Of a DNA stretch of 64,000 nucleotides, positions 41,523 through 51,364 are shown piece after piece; position 1 is the first letter of the stretch, and each line of letters starts with the position of its first letter. The DNA lies in the NCBI RefSeq assembly GCF_000024965.1, contig NC_013530.1:2356001-2420000 (forward strand). The letters are read 5' to 3'. The translations under genes were made by a program, and so were the position numbers. Below the pieces are notes generated by a model. It worked only from the letters and a program-made list of their open reading frames with translations, did not search any database and was not told the DNA's origin. This stretch comes from Xylanimonas cellulosilytica DSM 15894 (lineage in GTDB: Bacteria > Actinomycetota > Actinomycetes > Actinomycetales > Cellulomonadaceae).

Positions 41523-43014
41523 CGGTGTCACCCTCTGCGGTGGTCCGTGCGGCACGCGCGAGCGCGGCGGCCTCGAATGCCAGGCGGCGGCGCGTGCCGT
41601 CCGGGCGGATCGTGTCGACGTACGCGACCTCGTCCAGGTCGTCCAGACCTGCGCGGGCCGCGAGCTCCAGGAGGCCGACGAAGTCGACCGGGCGGCGCGC
41701 ATCGTCGGGGCCGCCCGCGAACACGTCGTCGAGGCGCGCGCCGCCCGCCTCGTCGAGCAGCCCGCGCAGCGCCGCGTACCGCGGCCCGCCCCAGGCGGCC
41801 GCATGCTCCAACGAGCCCGCCTCGTCGTCGTCCCACTCGGTGAGCGGCTCGGGGCCGCGCCGCGGCGTGAGGTCGGCGAGCGTCGTGCGGACGCGACCCA
41901 CGCGGGCGCGCGGCAGGCGCCGCAGCGCCTCCACGGGCTGCGCGCGCCGCGACGTCGGCATCCACGCCCCCAGGGCGGCGACGACGTCGCGGAGCAGCTC
42001 GTCGACCTGGCGGTCGCGCAGCGGGTCGTGATGGCGCACCTGGGTGGTGATGACGCGCGAGGCGATGCGCTGCGCCGTGAGCACCTCGGCGAACCCGGCC
42101 TCGATGCGCAGCGCGACCGCGCGCAGCTCGGCGCGCTGGTGCTCCGGGAGCCGGTGTGCGAACGGGTGCCGCAGCACCGTGTCCAGGCCGTCGACCAGGG
42201 CGTCCATGCGCTCCGGGTCGTCGAGCAGGCGCTTCGCCCCCGAGAAGGCGCGCCCCTCCGCGGTCGCGTCCATGAGGTGCTCGGCACGCTCGAGGTAGTC
42301 CTGCAGCACCTCGCCCGTGGGGCGCGCGTCCTGCCGCAACGCGGTGACGGTCTCCCGCTGGATCGCGCGGATCGACTCCGCGACGCGCGCGAAGTCGGCC
42401 GGGAGCTCGCGGACCAGCAGCAGCACGTTCTCGGCGGCCTCGAGGAGCTGCTCCTCGTCGACCGGGTCGATCTCCCCCGTCCGGTCGAGCCGGTCGAGCT
42501 CCGCCTGCCTGACCGTGATCTCCCGCTGCAGACGCAGCATCCGGGTCATCACGTCGGGGTCGGCGTCGTCGGCCAGCCGCTCCACGGCCTCCAGGAGGGT
42601 GAGCACCCGGGACCGCGAGACGCGCGCGTGGCCGCCGCCCGCGCGCGAGGCGACCTCCAGCGCGTCGACCGCATGCGCCGAGAGGCGGTACACCTCGGCC
42701 CCCTCACGCGGCACCCCGGCCTCCCGCGAGGCGTCGTCGACCTGCCGCACCAGCCAGCCGGCGTCGACCCACGTCCGGCACAGCTCGCGCGCCGACCGGT
42801 CCGAGACGTCGTCGTGCCCCGCGGCGCGCAGCTGCGCGAGCGCGTCGTCCATCTCCGTGTGCGCGTCGGCCACCTGCACCGTCCGGCGGTCCGGCCGGAA
42901 CACGCTGCTCAGCAGCGCGACCACCAGCGGCGCGTCACGCTTGTGCAGCAGCGCCAGCATGGGGCTGCGGAACGCGCGCACCGCGCCCTGGTAGGCGCCC
43001 TCAACTCTGTTCAT
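41515..43014 (-). CDS. jetA: DUF3375 protein JetA/MksF (kleisin subunit)
   Basis: A 499-residue, mostly helical DUF3375 protein. Typical features are the N-terminal [22 protein letters not shown] winged-helix start, [27 protein letters not shown], long helices in the middle, and [17 protein letters not shown]. As the kleisin it would close the JetC ring. It heads the three-gene cluster, 54 nt downstream of leuS on the same strand. No strong ribosome binding site is seen. Confidence 0.9.
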   Translation of the reverse strand: MNRVEGAYQGAVRAFRSPMLALLHKRDAPLVVALLSSVFRPDRRTVQVADAHTEMDDALAQLRAAGHDDVSDRSARELCRTWVDAGWLVRQVDDASREAGVPREGAEVYRLSAHAVDALEVASRAGGGHARVSRSRVLTLLEAVERLADDADPDVMTRMLRLQREITVRQAELDRLDRTGEIDPVDEEQLLEAAENVLLLVRELPADFARVAESIRAIQRETVTALRQDARPTGEVLQDYLERAEHLMDATAEGRAFSGAKRLLDDPERMDALVDGLDTVLRHPFAHRLPEHQRAELRAVALRIEAGFAEVLTAQRIASRVITTQVRHHDPLRDRQVDELLRDVVAALGAWMPTSRRAQPVEALRRLPRARVGRVRTTLADLTPRRGPEPLTEWDDDEAGSLEHAAAWGGPRYAALRGLLDEAGGARLDDVFAGGPDDARRPVDFVGLLELAARAGLDDLDEVAYVDTIRPDGTRRRLAFEAAALARAARTTAEGDTDD

Positions 43015-43068
43015 GCACCCGGGTCCACCTGTGCTCGTGGTCGTCCGAGGCTGCGGCTCCGCTGCACC

Positions 43069-46041
43069 TCAGACGACGATGTTGACAAGCTTGGGCGCGC
43101 GCACGACCACCTTGCGCACCGGCTTGCCGTCCATCGCCTTGACCACGTTCGGCTCGGCCAGCGCCGCGGCCTGGAGGTCGGCGTCGCTGATCGACGGCGG
43201 CACCTCCAGGCGCCCGCGCACCTTGCCCTGCACCTGCACCACGCAGGTCACGGTGTCCTCGACCAGGTACTGCGGGTCGGCGACCGGGAACGGCTCGTGC
43301 GCCAGCGACGCGTTGTGCCCCAGCCGCTCCCACAGCTCCTCGGCCAGGTGCGGGGCCAGCGGCGCCACCATCAGCACCAGCGGCTCGACGGCCGCGCGCG
43401 GCACGGCCGGCAGCGACGTCAGGTGGTTGTTCAGCGTGATGAGCTTGGCGATCGCCGTGTTGGGGCGCATGCCCTCCATCTCGGCGGTCACGTCGGCGAT
43501 GGCCCGGTGGACGGCCCGCAGCGTCTCGGTGGACGGCGCCTCGTCGGTCACGGTGACCTCGCCGGTCTCCTCCGAGATCACGTTGCGCCACAGCCGCTGC
43601 AGGAACCGCTGCGAGCCGACGACGTCGCGGGTGTTCCACGGGCGCGACAGGTCCAGCGGACCCATCGACATCTCGTACACGCGGAACGTGTCGGCACCGT
43701 ACGCCTCGTACATCTCGTCGGGCGTGACGACGTTCTTCAGCGACTTGCCCATCTTCCCGTACTCGCGCACGACGGCCTCGCCGTTCCAGGTGAAGCCCGT
43801 CTGCTCGTCACCCTCGACCTCGGCCGCCGGCACCGGGAAGCCCTGCGCGTCGCGGTACGCGTACGCCTGGATGTAGCCCTGGTTGAACAGCTTGCCGAAC
43901 GGCTCGATCGAGCTCACGAAGCCCAGGTCGAACAGCACCTTGTGCCAGAACCGCGCGTACAGCAGGTGCAGCACGGCGTGCTCGACGCCACCGACGTACA
44001 GGTCGACGCCGCCCGCCGGGCCCGAGGTCGGGTTGTGGTGCGGGCCCATCCAGTACTCGTCGAGCTTGCGGTCGACGACCGTGCCGTCGCCCTCCCCCGC
44101 GTTGCCCGGGTCCAGGTATCGCAGGTAGTACCAGCACGACCCCGCCCAGTTGGGCATCGTGTTGGTGTCGCGGCGGTACTGCTGCGGGCCGTCGCCCAGG
44201 TCGAGGGTGATGTTGACCCAGTCGTCGTTGCGGCCCAGCGGCGCCTCGGGCGACGAGTCCTTGTCCTCCGGGTCGAAGGTGCGCGGCGCGTAGTCCGGCA
44301 CGTCGGGCAGGTCGACGGGCAGCAGCGACTCGGGGATGGCCACGGGGCGGTCCTGCGCGTCCCAGACGATGGGGAACGGCTCGCCCCAGTAGCGCTGGCG
44401 GCTGAACAGCCAGTCGCGCAGGCGGTAGGTGACGGTGCCCTCGCCGATGCCGTGAGCCTCCAGCCAGGCGATCGTCGCGGCCTTGGCCTCGGCGACCGGC
44501 AGGCCGTTGATGTCCAGGTCGACGGCCTTCTCGGCGTCGGCCGCAGGGCTGTTGACGGCGACGCCGTCGCCCGTCCATGCCTCGTCGAAGCCCTCCGGCA
44601 GCCCGCCCTCGGGCGCGACGGTGTAGATCACCGGCAGGTCGAAGGCCTGGGCGAACGCGAAGTCGCGCTCGTCGCCGCCGGGCACCGCCATGATCGCGCC
44701 GGTGCCGTAGCCCATCAGCACGTAGTCGGCCGTGAACACGGGGATGTAGGTGCCGGTCAGCGGGTTGACGGCCAGGTGGCCGGAGAAGACGCCGGTCTTC
44801 TTGCCGGCGTCGGCCTGCCGCTCGACGGCGGTCTTCGCCGCGGCCGCCTTGCGGTACGCGGCGACGGCCTCGACGGGGCTCTTGTGCCCGCCGGTCCACG
44901 AGGACTTGGTGCCGTCCGGCCACGCGGCCGGGACCTCGTCCAGCAGCGGGTGCTCGGGCGAGACGACCATGAACGTCGCGCCGAACAGCGTGTCGGGGCG
45001 GGTGGTGAAGACCTCGATGCCTCCCCCGGCGCCGGCGGGGTCGCCCTCGGTGGTGCCGACGACGTGGAAGCGCACGTTCGCGCCCGTCGAGCGACCGATC
45101 CAGTTGCGCTGCATCGACTTGACCTTCTCGGGCCAGTCGATCAGCTCCAGGTCGTCCGTCAGGCGGTCCGCGTACGCGGTGATGCGCATCTTCCACTGGC
45201 GCAGCGCCTTGGTGAACACCGGGAAGTTGCCGCGCTCGGAGCGGCCGTCCGCGGTGACCTCCTCGTTCGCCAGCACCGTGCCCAGGCCGGGGGCCCAGTT
45301 CACCGGCGACTCGTCGACGTAGGCCAGGCGCTGGGCGTCGACGACGTCGCGCTGCTCGGCCTCGGACAGGTCGGCCCACGCGGTGCCCTCGGGGTACCCG
45401 GGGATCGGGCGGGTGCCCGCCGCCAGCTCCTCGCGCAGCTCCGCGATGCGGCGGGCGCGTCCCTTCGCACCGCCGGGGCCGACAGCCTCGTCGTCGTACC
45501 AGGAGTCGAAGATCTGCAGGAAGATCCACTGCGTCCAGCGGACGTAGCCGGGGTCGATCGTGGCGAACGAACGGCGCGGGTCGTGCGCCAGGCCCATGCG
45601 GCGCAGCTGACGCTTCATGGTGGCGATGTTCGCCTCCGTCGTCGTGCGCGGGTGCTGACCCGTCTGCACGGCGTACTGCTCGGCCGGCAGGCCGAACGCG
45701 TCGTACCCCAGGGCGTGCAGCACGTTGTCGCCCTGCATGCGGCGGAAGCGCCCGACGACGTCGGTGGCGATGTAACCCAACGGGTGGCCGACGTGCAGGC
45801 CCGCACCCGACGGGTACGGGAACATGTCCATGATGAAGTACGGGCTGCCGGTGGCTGCGGCGCCGCCCGGGCCCCGGAGGTCGCCCGCCGGGTTCGCGGC
45901 ATGGAACGTACCGCGCTCCTCCCAGCGGTCCTGCCAGCGCTGCTCGATCTCCTGCGCGAGGGCGGGCGTGTAGCGGAAGGACGGCTCGCGAGAGCCTTCG
46001 GTGACCGGGGTGGCGGCGGGGGCGGCGTCGGACGTACTCAC
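43069..46041 (-). CDS. leuS: Leucine--tRNA ligase
   Basis: A class I aminoacyl-tRNA synthetase of 990 residues. The HIGH motif is HVGHP near residue 80 and the KMSKS motif is KMGKS near 763. The CP1 editing domain, tRNA-binding anticodon domain and C-terminal extension are present. GTG 46041 has AGGATGG about 8 nt upstream, and TAGGAT itself could be a -10 for a near-leaderless transcript. A 66-bp dyad lies about 75-140 bp further upstream. Confidence 0.95.
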   Translation of the reverse strand: MSTSDAAPAATPVTEGSREPSFRYTPALAQEIEQRWQDRWEERGTFHAANPAGDLRGPGGAAATGSPYFIMDMFPYPSGAGLHVGHPLGYIATDVVGRFRRMQGDNVLHALGYDAFGLPAEQYAVQTGQHPRTTTEANIATMKRQLRRMGLAHDPRRSFATIDPGYVRWTQWIFLQIFDSWYDDEAVGPGGAKGRARRIAELREELAAGTRPIPGYPEGTAWADLSEAEQRDVVDAQRLAYVDESPVNWAPGLGTVLANEEVTADGRSERGNFPVFTKALRQWKMRITAYADRLTDDLELIDWPEKVKSMQRNWIGRSTGANVRFHVVGTTEGDPAGAGGGIEVFTTRPDTLFGATFMVVSPEHPLLDEVPAAWPDGTKSSWTGGHKSPVEAVAAYRKAAAAKTAVERQADAGKKTGVFSGHLAVNPLTGTYIPVFTADYVLMGYGTGAIMAVPGGDERDFAFAQAFDLPVIYTVAPEGGLPEGFDEAWTGDGVAVNSPAADAEKAVDLDINGLPVAEAKAATIAWLEAHGIGEGTVTYRLRDWLFSRQRYWGEPFPIVWDAQDRPVAIPESLLPVDLPDVPDYAPRTFDPEDKDSSPEAPLGRNDDWVNITLDLGDGPQQYRRDTNTMPNWAGSCWYYLRYLDPGNAGEGDGTVVDRKLDEYWMGPHHNPTSGPAGGVDLYVGGVEHAVLHLLYARFWHKVLFDLGFVSSIEPFGKLFNQGYIQAYAYRDAQGFPVPAAEVEGDEQTGFTWNGEAVVREYGKMGKSLKNVVTPDEMYEAYGADTFRVYEMSMGPLDLSRPWNTRDVVGSQRFLQRLWRNVISEETGEVTVTDEAPSTETLRAVHRAIADVTAEMEGMRPNTAIAKLITLNNHLTSLPAVPRAAVEPLVLMVAPLAPHLAEELWERLGHNASLAHEPFPVADPQYLVEDTVTCVVQVQGKVRGRLEVPPSISDADLQAAALAEPNVVKAMDGKPVRKVVVRAPKLVNIVV

Positions 46042-46049
46042 GACTCGCC

Positions 46050-46055
46050 ATCCTA
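46050..46055 (-). promoter_or_regulatory. -10 hexamer TAGGAT of leuS
   Basis: On the minus strand TAGGAT is followed by 8 nt and GTG 46041. The same bases also resemble a ribosome binding site, so the reading is ambiguous. Confidence 0.4.
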
Positions 46056-46117
46056 GTGCGGCCCCACGAGCCGGTCCGGCGGACTGTCGTCCCACCACCG
46101 GCACGAGAGCGGCGCGT

Positions 46118-46183
46118 CTGGTCGTCGGTTCGTGGTCTGGTCGTCGGACGCAACTGACGACCAGCCCACGAACCGACGACCAG
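46118..46183. repeat. 66-bp nested dyad between the aldo/keto reductase gene and leuS
   Basis: The outer arms are 18 bp and perfect: CTGGTCGTCGGTTCGTGG (46118-46135) and CCACGAACCGACGACCAG (46166-46183). The inner arms are 9 bp and perfect (46137-46145, 46156-46164), with a 10-nt loop and one mismatch between the stems: 27 of 28 pairs. Each arm also contains a direct repeat of CTGGTCGTC. It may be the terminator of the upstream gene or a structured leuS upstream element. Confidence 0.85.
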
Positions 46184-46218
46184 CCGGGGGCGTCAGCGGC
46201 GGGGCGGGCCGGGACGCG

Positions 46219-47166
46219 TCAGCGGCGGTCTAGCCACAGGTCCGCGGGTGGGAGGAGGGTTTCCAGCTCGGCGAAGAGGGACGGCGGGAGGTCGGCCGTC
46301 GCGGCTGCGACGTTCGGGGCGATGCGGGCGGCCGAGGACATGCCGATGACGGTGGTCGCGAAGCGGGGGTCGCGCGTCGAGAAGCGGATGGCGGCGACGT
46401 CGAGCGTCGTGCCGTAGCGGCGGCACACCTCGCGCATCTGCTCGATCGCCGCGAGGGTCTGCTCGGGGGCCGGGCCGTAGCCGTACTTGCCCGGCACGCG
46501 CACCGGGTCCGTGAGCGCGCCGCCGCCCAGCACGGCCGCGTTGATCAGGCCCGCGCCGTCAGCCTCCGCGCGGGCGAGCAGCTCGCCCGCCGAGCGGTCC
46601 GCGAGCGTCCAGCGGTTGTGCACCAGCAGGAGCTCGAAGACGCCGAGGTCCCAGTAGCGCGAGGTCACGCGCGTGTCGCCGCCTGCCAGGCCGATGTGCC
46701 CGACCTCGCCGCGCTCGCGCGCCGCGACGAGCTGGTCGACGGCGCCACCGGGCGCCGTCATCGTCGCGAAGTCGTGGAACTCCGGGTCGTGCAGGTGCAC
46801 CACCGGCAAGGGCTGGATGCCCAGCCGCTCCGAGGACTCGGCCAGCGAGCGCCGCACGCGCTCGCCCGAGTAGTCGCCGTCCCGCGGATCGACCTTGGTG
46901 ATGACCAGCGTGTCGGCGGGCAGCGTGCCGTACTCACGCAGCGCGATGCCGATGCGGCGCTCGGACTCGCCGTCCGAGTAGCCGTTCGACGTGTCGATGG
47001 TGCGGATGCCGGCGTCGAGGGCCGCGCCGACGAGCTCGATGGCGTCGCGCTCGGGCACGTCGTTGCCGAACAGGGCGGGCATGGAGCCGAGCGGGCCGCC
47101 GCCGAGGGTCACGGAGGTGACCTGGAGTCCGGTGGAGCCGAGGGGGGCGAGAGGCAGAGTCGTCAC
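46219..47166 (-). CDS. Aldo/keto reductase family oxidoreductase
   Basis: A 315-residue TIM-barrel enzyme. Markers are GIRTIDTSNGYSDGESERRIGIAL (catalytic Asp and Tyr), LVITKVDPRDGDYS (catalytic Lys) and VVHLHDPE. The C-terminal NADPH site includes VIGMSSAARIAPNV. It resembles the L-fucose/galactose dehydrogenase-like subgroup. The substrate is unknown. GTG 47166 lies 44 nt after the MFS gene. The sequence around the stop (CCGCCGCTGACG) is repeated 26 bp downstream. Confidence 0.85.
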   Translation of the reverse strand: MTTLPLAPLGSTGLQVTSVTLGGGPLGSMPALFGNDVPERDAIELVGAALDAGIRTIDTSNGYSDGESERRIGIALREYGTLPADTLVITKVDPRDGDYSGERVRRSLAESSERLGIQPLPVVHLHDPEFHDFATMTAPGGAVDQLVAARERGEVGHIGLAGGDTRVTSRYWDLGVFELLLVHNRWTLADRSAGELLARAEADGAGLINAAVLGGGALTDPVRVPGKYGYGPAPEQTLAAIEQMREVCRRYGTTLDVAAIRFSTRDPRFATTVIGMSSAARIAPNVAAATADLPPSLFAELETLLPPADLWLDRR

Positions 47167-47210
47167 AAGGGACGATGCTGCCCCGCGCGGCGTCCCCACG
47201 CCAGCGCCGC

Positions 47211-48389
47211 TCACTGCAGGAACCGGTGCTCCACCCGTTGGCGGCCGAACGCCAGCACCAGCGCCAGGCCCACCGCGGTGAGCACGACGCCGGTCCAGGC
47301 GGGGGCGAGGTAGCCCCAGCCCGCCGCGATCACGAGCCCGCCGAAGAACGCGCCGGCCGCGTTGCCGACGTTGAGCGCCGAGTGGCACAGCGCAGCGCCG
47401 AGCGACTGGGCGCGCGGGGACAGGTCCATGAGCCGCGTCTGCGTGGCCAGCCCCAGCACCTGGGAGGTCACCCCGAGCAGGAACAGCGCGACGACGGCGG
47501 GGACCACCCAGTGCCCGACGACGGCGAACAGCACGAGCGCGAGCCCGGTCGCCACGAACCCGCCGATCATGGTGCGCAGCACGTGCCGGTCGGCGAGCCG
47601 CCCGCCGAGCAGCGTCCCGACGGTCATGCCGACGCCGAACACGGCCAGCACCCACGGCACGTGCCGCGGGTCGAGCCCGGAGACCCTGGTCACGGTGGGG
47701 GCCACGTACGAGTAGACGGCGAACATGCCCCCGAACCCGATGGACACGGCCGCGAAGCTGATCCACAGCGGCCTGTTGCGCAGCGACCGAAGCTCCTGGG
47801 CGACGGAGGACTGCACGGGCCCGTCCTGCGGCACGAAGGCGAGCAGCCCGGCCAGCGTGGCGGCGCCCAGCACGCCGATCAGCAGGAACGCGACCCGCCA
47901 CCCGAGCTGCTGCCCGACGAAGGTCGACAGCGGGACCCCGACGACGTTGGCGACCGTCAGGCCGGTCATCATCATCGACACCGCGTGCCCGCGCCTGCCC
48001 GGCCCGGCGACGGCGGCGCCCACCGCGGCGCCGACGCCGAAGAACGCGCCGTGCGGCAGGCCGGCGAGGAACCGTCCGGCGACGAGCAGCTCGACGCTCG
48101 GTGCGGCGGCCGACAGCACGTTCGCGAGCGTGTACGCGCCCATGAGCCAGAGCAGCAGCCGGCGGCGGCTCAGGCGTGCGGCCGCGACGGTGAGCAGCGG
48201 GGCGCCGACGACGACGCCGAGCGCATAGCCGGTGATGGCGTGCCCGACGACGGGGTCGCTCGCTGCGAGGTCCGCGCCGATCTGCGGCAGCAGCCCCATG
48301 GTGGCGAACTCGGTGGTGCCGATCGTGAAGCCGCCGAGCGAGAGGGCGAACAGCGCGGCGCCGACGTGCCGGTTCCGGGTGGCGGGCAC
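47211..48389 (-). CDS. MFS transporter (AraJ/CflA-like efflux type)
   Basis: A 392-residue protein with twelve predicted membrane helices in the major-facilitator layout. Motif A appears as GAPLLTVAAARLSRRRLLLW. It starts with a short cytoplasmic end and LSLGGFTIGTTEFATMGLLPQI, typical of the AraJ/SotB sugar or drug efflux group. GTG 48389 follows GGGGAG. It lies 60 nt downstream of the DtxR/MntR-type regulator and may be controlled by it, though the substrate cannot be named. Confidence 0.85.
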   Translation of the reverse strand: MPATRNRHVGAALFALSLGGFTIGTTEFATMGLLPQIGADLAASDPVVGHAITGYALGVVVGAPLLTVAAARLSRRRLLLWLMGAYTLANVLSAAAPSVELLVAGRFLAGLPHGAFFGVGAAVGAAVAGPGRRGHAVSMMMTGLTVANVVGVPLSTFVGQQLGWRVAFLLIGVLGAATLAGLLAFVPQDGPVQSSVAQELRSLRNRPLWISFAAVSIGFGGMFAVYSYVAPTVTRVSGLDPRHVPWVLAVFGVGMTVGTLLGGRLADRHVLRTMIGGFVATGLALVLFAVVGHWVVPAVVALFLLGVTSQVLGLATQTRLMDLSPRAQSLGAALCHSALNVGNAAGAFFGGLVIAAGWGYLAPAWTGVVLTAVGLALVLAFGRQRVEHRFLQ

Positions 48390-48448
48390 AGTGCTCCCCT
48401 GCGTGGTCGAAACGATTCGGCCACAGCCTACGCCTGGTCGGGAGGTGC

Positions 48449-49171
48449 CTACGCCCTCGTCACCCAGACCCGGGAGACCAGCCGGGCCGCGACGTCGGCC
48501 GTCTCCCCGCCCCACGCCAGCGTCACGGCGTCTCGTCGCGGGAGCAGCGCCGTGACCGTCAGGTGCACGTCGAGCGCGATGCCGGTCCGGGCGAGCGCCC
48601 GCAGGTCGTCCGGGTCGGCGTCGGAGATGCGCGCGACGACGCCGGACTCCCCCGCTGCCAGGTCGACCAGCGGGACGGCTTCGGGGCGCACCACGCGGCC
48701 GTCTGCGGTGGGGATCGGGTCGCCGTGCGGGTCGCGCGCCGGCCGGCCGAGCAGGTCGTCGAGCCGTTCGACCAGCCGGTCCGAGACGGCGTGCTCGAGC
48801 CGCTCCGCCTCGTCGTGCACCTCGTCCCACGTGTACCCGAGCTGCTCGACCAGCCAGGTCTCCAGCAGCCGGTGCCGGCGCACCATGACGAGGGCGTAGC
48901 CGAGCCCCACGTCGGTGAGCCCCACGCCGCGGTACGGCTCGTGGACCAGCAGGCCCTGCTCGGAGAGCTTCTGCACCGCCTCGGACACCGTGGAGGGCCC
49001 GACGCCGAGCCGGTCGGCGAGCTGCCCCGTGGAGACCTTGGCGTGGCCGTCGGGCACCCACTCGAGGGCAGACCAGACGGCCTTGAGGTAGTCCTGCGCG
49101 ACGGCGGTGAGCTCGGCGGGGTCAGGACGGCGGGGTCCGGGAGCGGCGGAAGGCACGGTGGCGGAAGGCAC
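48449..49171 (-). CDS. Metal-dependent DtxR/MntR-family transcriptional regulator
   Basis: A 240-residue repressor with a winged helix (LKAVWSALEWVPDGHAKVSTGQLADRLGVGPSTVSEAVQKLSEQGLL), a metal-binding dimerisation domain (RHRLLETWLVEQLGYTWDEVHDEAERLEHAVSD with its Glu/His ligands) and a C-terminal FeoA/SH3-like domain. That layout controls iron or manganese homeostasis. GTG 49171 is favoured because TAGGCT lies 7 nt upstream, overlapping the end of the previous gene; GTG 49156 is a second option. Confidence 0.9.
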   Translation of the reverse strand: MPSATVPSAAPGPRRPDPAELTAVAQDYLKAVWSALEWVPDGHAKVSTGQLADRLGVGPSTVSEAVQKLSEQGLLVHEPYRGVGLTDVGLGYALVMVRRHRLLETWLVEQLGYTWDEVHDEAERLEHAVSDRLVERLDDLLGRPARDPHGDPIPTADGRVVRPEAVPLVDLAAGESGVVARISDADPDDLRALARTGIALDVHLTVTALLPRRDAVTLAWGGETADVAARLVSRVWVTRA

Positions 49172-49178
49172 TGGCGCG

Positions 49179-49184
49179 AGCCTA
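49179..49184 (-). promoter_or_regulatory. -10 hexamer TAGGCT, leaderless start of the DtxR-family gene
   Basis: On the minus strand TAGGCT is followed by 7 nt (CGCGCCA) and GTG 49171. It overlaps the stop codon of the metallophosphoesterase gene. Confidence 0.5.
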
Positions 49185-51281
49185 CGGCTGCGACGCGTCG
49201 GCCGCGTCATCGGCGGGCTGGTCACCGTCCGCGGGATGGTCACCATCCGCGGCCGGCTCGTCATCGGACGGCTGCGCGTCGTCGCCGGACCCTGCGTCGC
49301 CAGACTCTGCGTCGCCGGACTCTGCGTCGCCGGACTCTGCGTCGCCGGACTCTGCGTCACTGGACTCTGCGTCGCCGGACGGCTGCTCGTCACCGGGGGT
49401 CGGCTGCTCGTCGCCGGTCTGGTCGTCGCGGTCCCCGTCACCTTCCCCGTCCTCGACCTCGACGGGCTCGGGCGCCGCCGGCATCTCCTGCCACGGGCTG
49501 ACCTGGGCGGTCGCGTCGGGGAACACCTCGACGAGCTTCCAGTCCACGAACCGGCGTGCGACCGGGTCGAAGCGCAGCAGCGTCATCTCGGCCGTGCCGT
49601 GCAACGGTCCGACGGTCGGCTGCCCGGAGGCGGCCCCCGCCGTCGAGCCGTTGACGTAGCGCAGCCCGAGGCCGAACGCGAAGGGGTCGTGGCGCCGGTG
49701 CGTGTGCCCCGAGACCTGGAACGGCACGCAGCCGGACTCCAGCGCCGCGTTCCCCACGGCCGGCGTGTGGATCAGCAGCAGGTCGACGTCGTCCTCGCAC
49801 GCCGTCGCGGCCAGCCGCTCGCCCACCTCCTCGAGCGTCTCCTCGCGTACCGAGGTCCCGCCGCCCACGCGCGTCTCGTGCGGGTCGCGGTCGCCGAGGA
49901 TGCGCACGCCGTCGACCTCGACCACCGACCCCTCGAGCACGGTGATGCCCTGGCCGCGCTGTGCGTCGGCGATCACCTGCGAGTCGTGGTTGCCGTCGGC
50001 GGCGATCATCTCGACGCCCTGGGGGCGGGCCGAGGCGAAGGAGTTGACGCACACGCGCTCGACGGCGGTGCCGTTCATCGTCGTGTCGCCCGCATCGAGG
50101 ATGGCCGCGGCGCCGGCGTTCGCGGCCACGTCGCGGATGAGCGGGGTCATGCTCATGTTGCAGTGCAGGTCGGAGACGACGAGGAGGGTCACGAGGTCCT
50201 CCTCCGGCGTCGGCGACGGTGTGCTCACCTCCGCGGAGGGCTCGCCGGACGGGCTGACGTCCGGCGTCGGGGTGCCCGAGGCCGCCGGTGCGGACGGCGA
50301 TGCCGACGCCGCGGGATCAGGCGTGGCCGGATCAGGTGTGGCGGCATCAGGCGTGGCCGGATCAGGCGTGGCCGGATCAGGCGTGGCGGCATCCGGCGTC
50401 GCCGCGTCCGGTGTGGCCACATCCGCAGTGGCCGCGTCCGATGTCGCGGCGTCGGACGGCTGCGCCGTCGTGCCCGTCAGCGTCGTCAGCGACCGTTCGC
50501 GCATCCGGGCGAGCGCCACGTCGACCCTGGCCTGCCGGTCCCACGCCTCCTGGAGCGAGGTGCGCGCATCGGCGTAGAACTCCTCGTTGGAGCGGTAGAT
50601 CCCCAGGAGCTGGGCACCGTAGGTGTCGATCACGCCGGCCAGGCGTCCGGTGATCCGCGCCCCCTCGAAGGCCGTCCCGGCGAACACGGGCGACGTCGGC
50701 GTGTTCGACGGCGTCTCACGGTCGTCGGCGACGAGGGTGCCGGCCAGCAGCGCGAGGACGGCCACGCCCGCGGCGACCTCCCAGGTGCGGGGTGCCACGC
50801 GGGCGGCCAGCTCGCGGCGGCGCACCGCGCCGACCAGGAACCAGAGCCCGGCGCCCGCGACGGCGAGCACCACGAGCGCGACGGCGGTGCGTCGCACGGC
50901 GTCGACGACGAGCGCGCTCGTCACCTCGCGGATCGTCACGTCGGGGCTCGCGAAGAACTGGAGGTAGGACTGGAGGTCGACGCTCAGGTCCTCGAGCGTG
51001 GTGGACCGGTCGATCTGGGCGAGGTCGGCAGGGATCTCCCGGATCGTGACGTCGACGCCGAGCGGCCCCGCCGGCGAGTCCACGCGCAGGGTGCCGAGCG
51101 GCCCGAGGTCGGCGGCGACCTCCCCCGACGTGGTGATCTCGTAGCGCGCCTCGTGCGGCCCCAGGGACAGGTCGGCCGAGGCCGTCAGCACCCCGAAGCC
51201 GAGGCTCGCGACGAGTGCCAGGACGCCCACCAGGGTCCAGCGGACCCAGGCGGGTGGCGTGCGCCGTGCTGCGTTGACCAC
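49182..51281 (-). CDS. Membrane-anchored metallophosphoesterase with two low-complexity repeat tracts
   Basis: A 699-residue protein. It has an N-terminal membrane helix (WVRWTLVGVLALVASLGFGV), a soluble segment, a second pair of helices (about residues 130-180), a Thr/Pro/Ala linker, and a calcineurin-like phosphoesterase domain: LLVVSDLHCNM, LDAGDTT, ADGNHDS and VSGHTHRRHDP. The tail is acidic. Two tandem 15-bp arrays encode A-T-P-D-[AP] repeats before the enzyme domain and D-A-E-S-G repeats at the C-terminus. GTG 51281 follows GGTAGGAGC. The catalytic domain is probably extracellular. Confidence 0.88.
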   Translation of the reverse strand: MVNAARRTPPAWVRWTLVGVLALVASLGFGVLTASADLSLGPHEARYEITTSGEVAADLGPLGTLRVDSPAGPLGVDVTIREIPADLAQIDRSTTLEDLSVDLQSYLQFFASPDVTIREVTSALVVDAVRRTAVALVVLAVAGAGLWFLVGAVRRRELAARVAPRTWEVAAGVAVLALLAGTLVADDRETPSNTPTSPVFAGTAFEGARITGRLAGVIDTYGAQLLGIYRSNEEFYADARTSLQEAWDRQARVDVALARMRERSLTTLTGTTAQPSDAATSDAATADVATPDAATPDAATPDPATPDPATPDAATPDPATPDPAASASPSAPAASGTPTPDVSPSGEPSAEVSTPSPTPEEDLVTLLVVSDLHCNMSMTPLIRDVAANAGAAAILDAGDTTMNGTAVERVCVNSFASARPQGVEMIAADGNHDSQVIADAQRGQGITVLEGSVVEVDGVRILGDRDPHETRVGGGTSVREETLEEVGERLAATACEDDVDLLLIHTPAVGNAALESGCVPFQVSGHTHRRHDPFAFGLGLRYVNGSTAGAASGQPTVGPLHGTAEMTLLRFDPVARRFVDWKLVEVFPDATAQVSPWQEMPAAPEPVEVEDGEGDGDRDDQTGDEQPTPGDEQPSGDAESSDAESGDAESGDAESGDAESGDAGSGDDAQPSDDEPAADGDHPADGDQPADDAADASQP
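49290..49385 (-). repeat. 15-bp tandem array encoding D-A-E-S-G repeats
   Basis: Repeats of CGGACTCTGCGTCGC with few changes (five to six units) encode the acidic C-terminal tail of the metallophosphoesterase. Confidence 0.85.
50315..50450 (-). repeat. 15-bp tandem array encoding A-T-P-D-A/P repeats
   Basis: About nine units related to GCATCAGGCGTGGCC encode a Thr/Pro linker before the phosphoesterase domain. The more distal units are diverged. Confidence 0.85.
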
Positions 51282-51364
51282 GCTCCTACCCTTCCCGACG
51301 ACGTGCGGCGACGCCACCGTCGGCCACCAGCCGGCCTCGCGCCGACGTCGTACCTGGCGTCAGG

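Noticed and set aside
46042-46218. T-box leader or riboswitch for leuS
   Set aside because: The dyad is symmetric and self-contained. No T-box consensus or specifier loop is seen, and the likely leuS promoter (TAGGAT at 46050) lies downstream of it.
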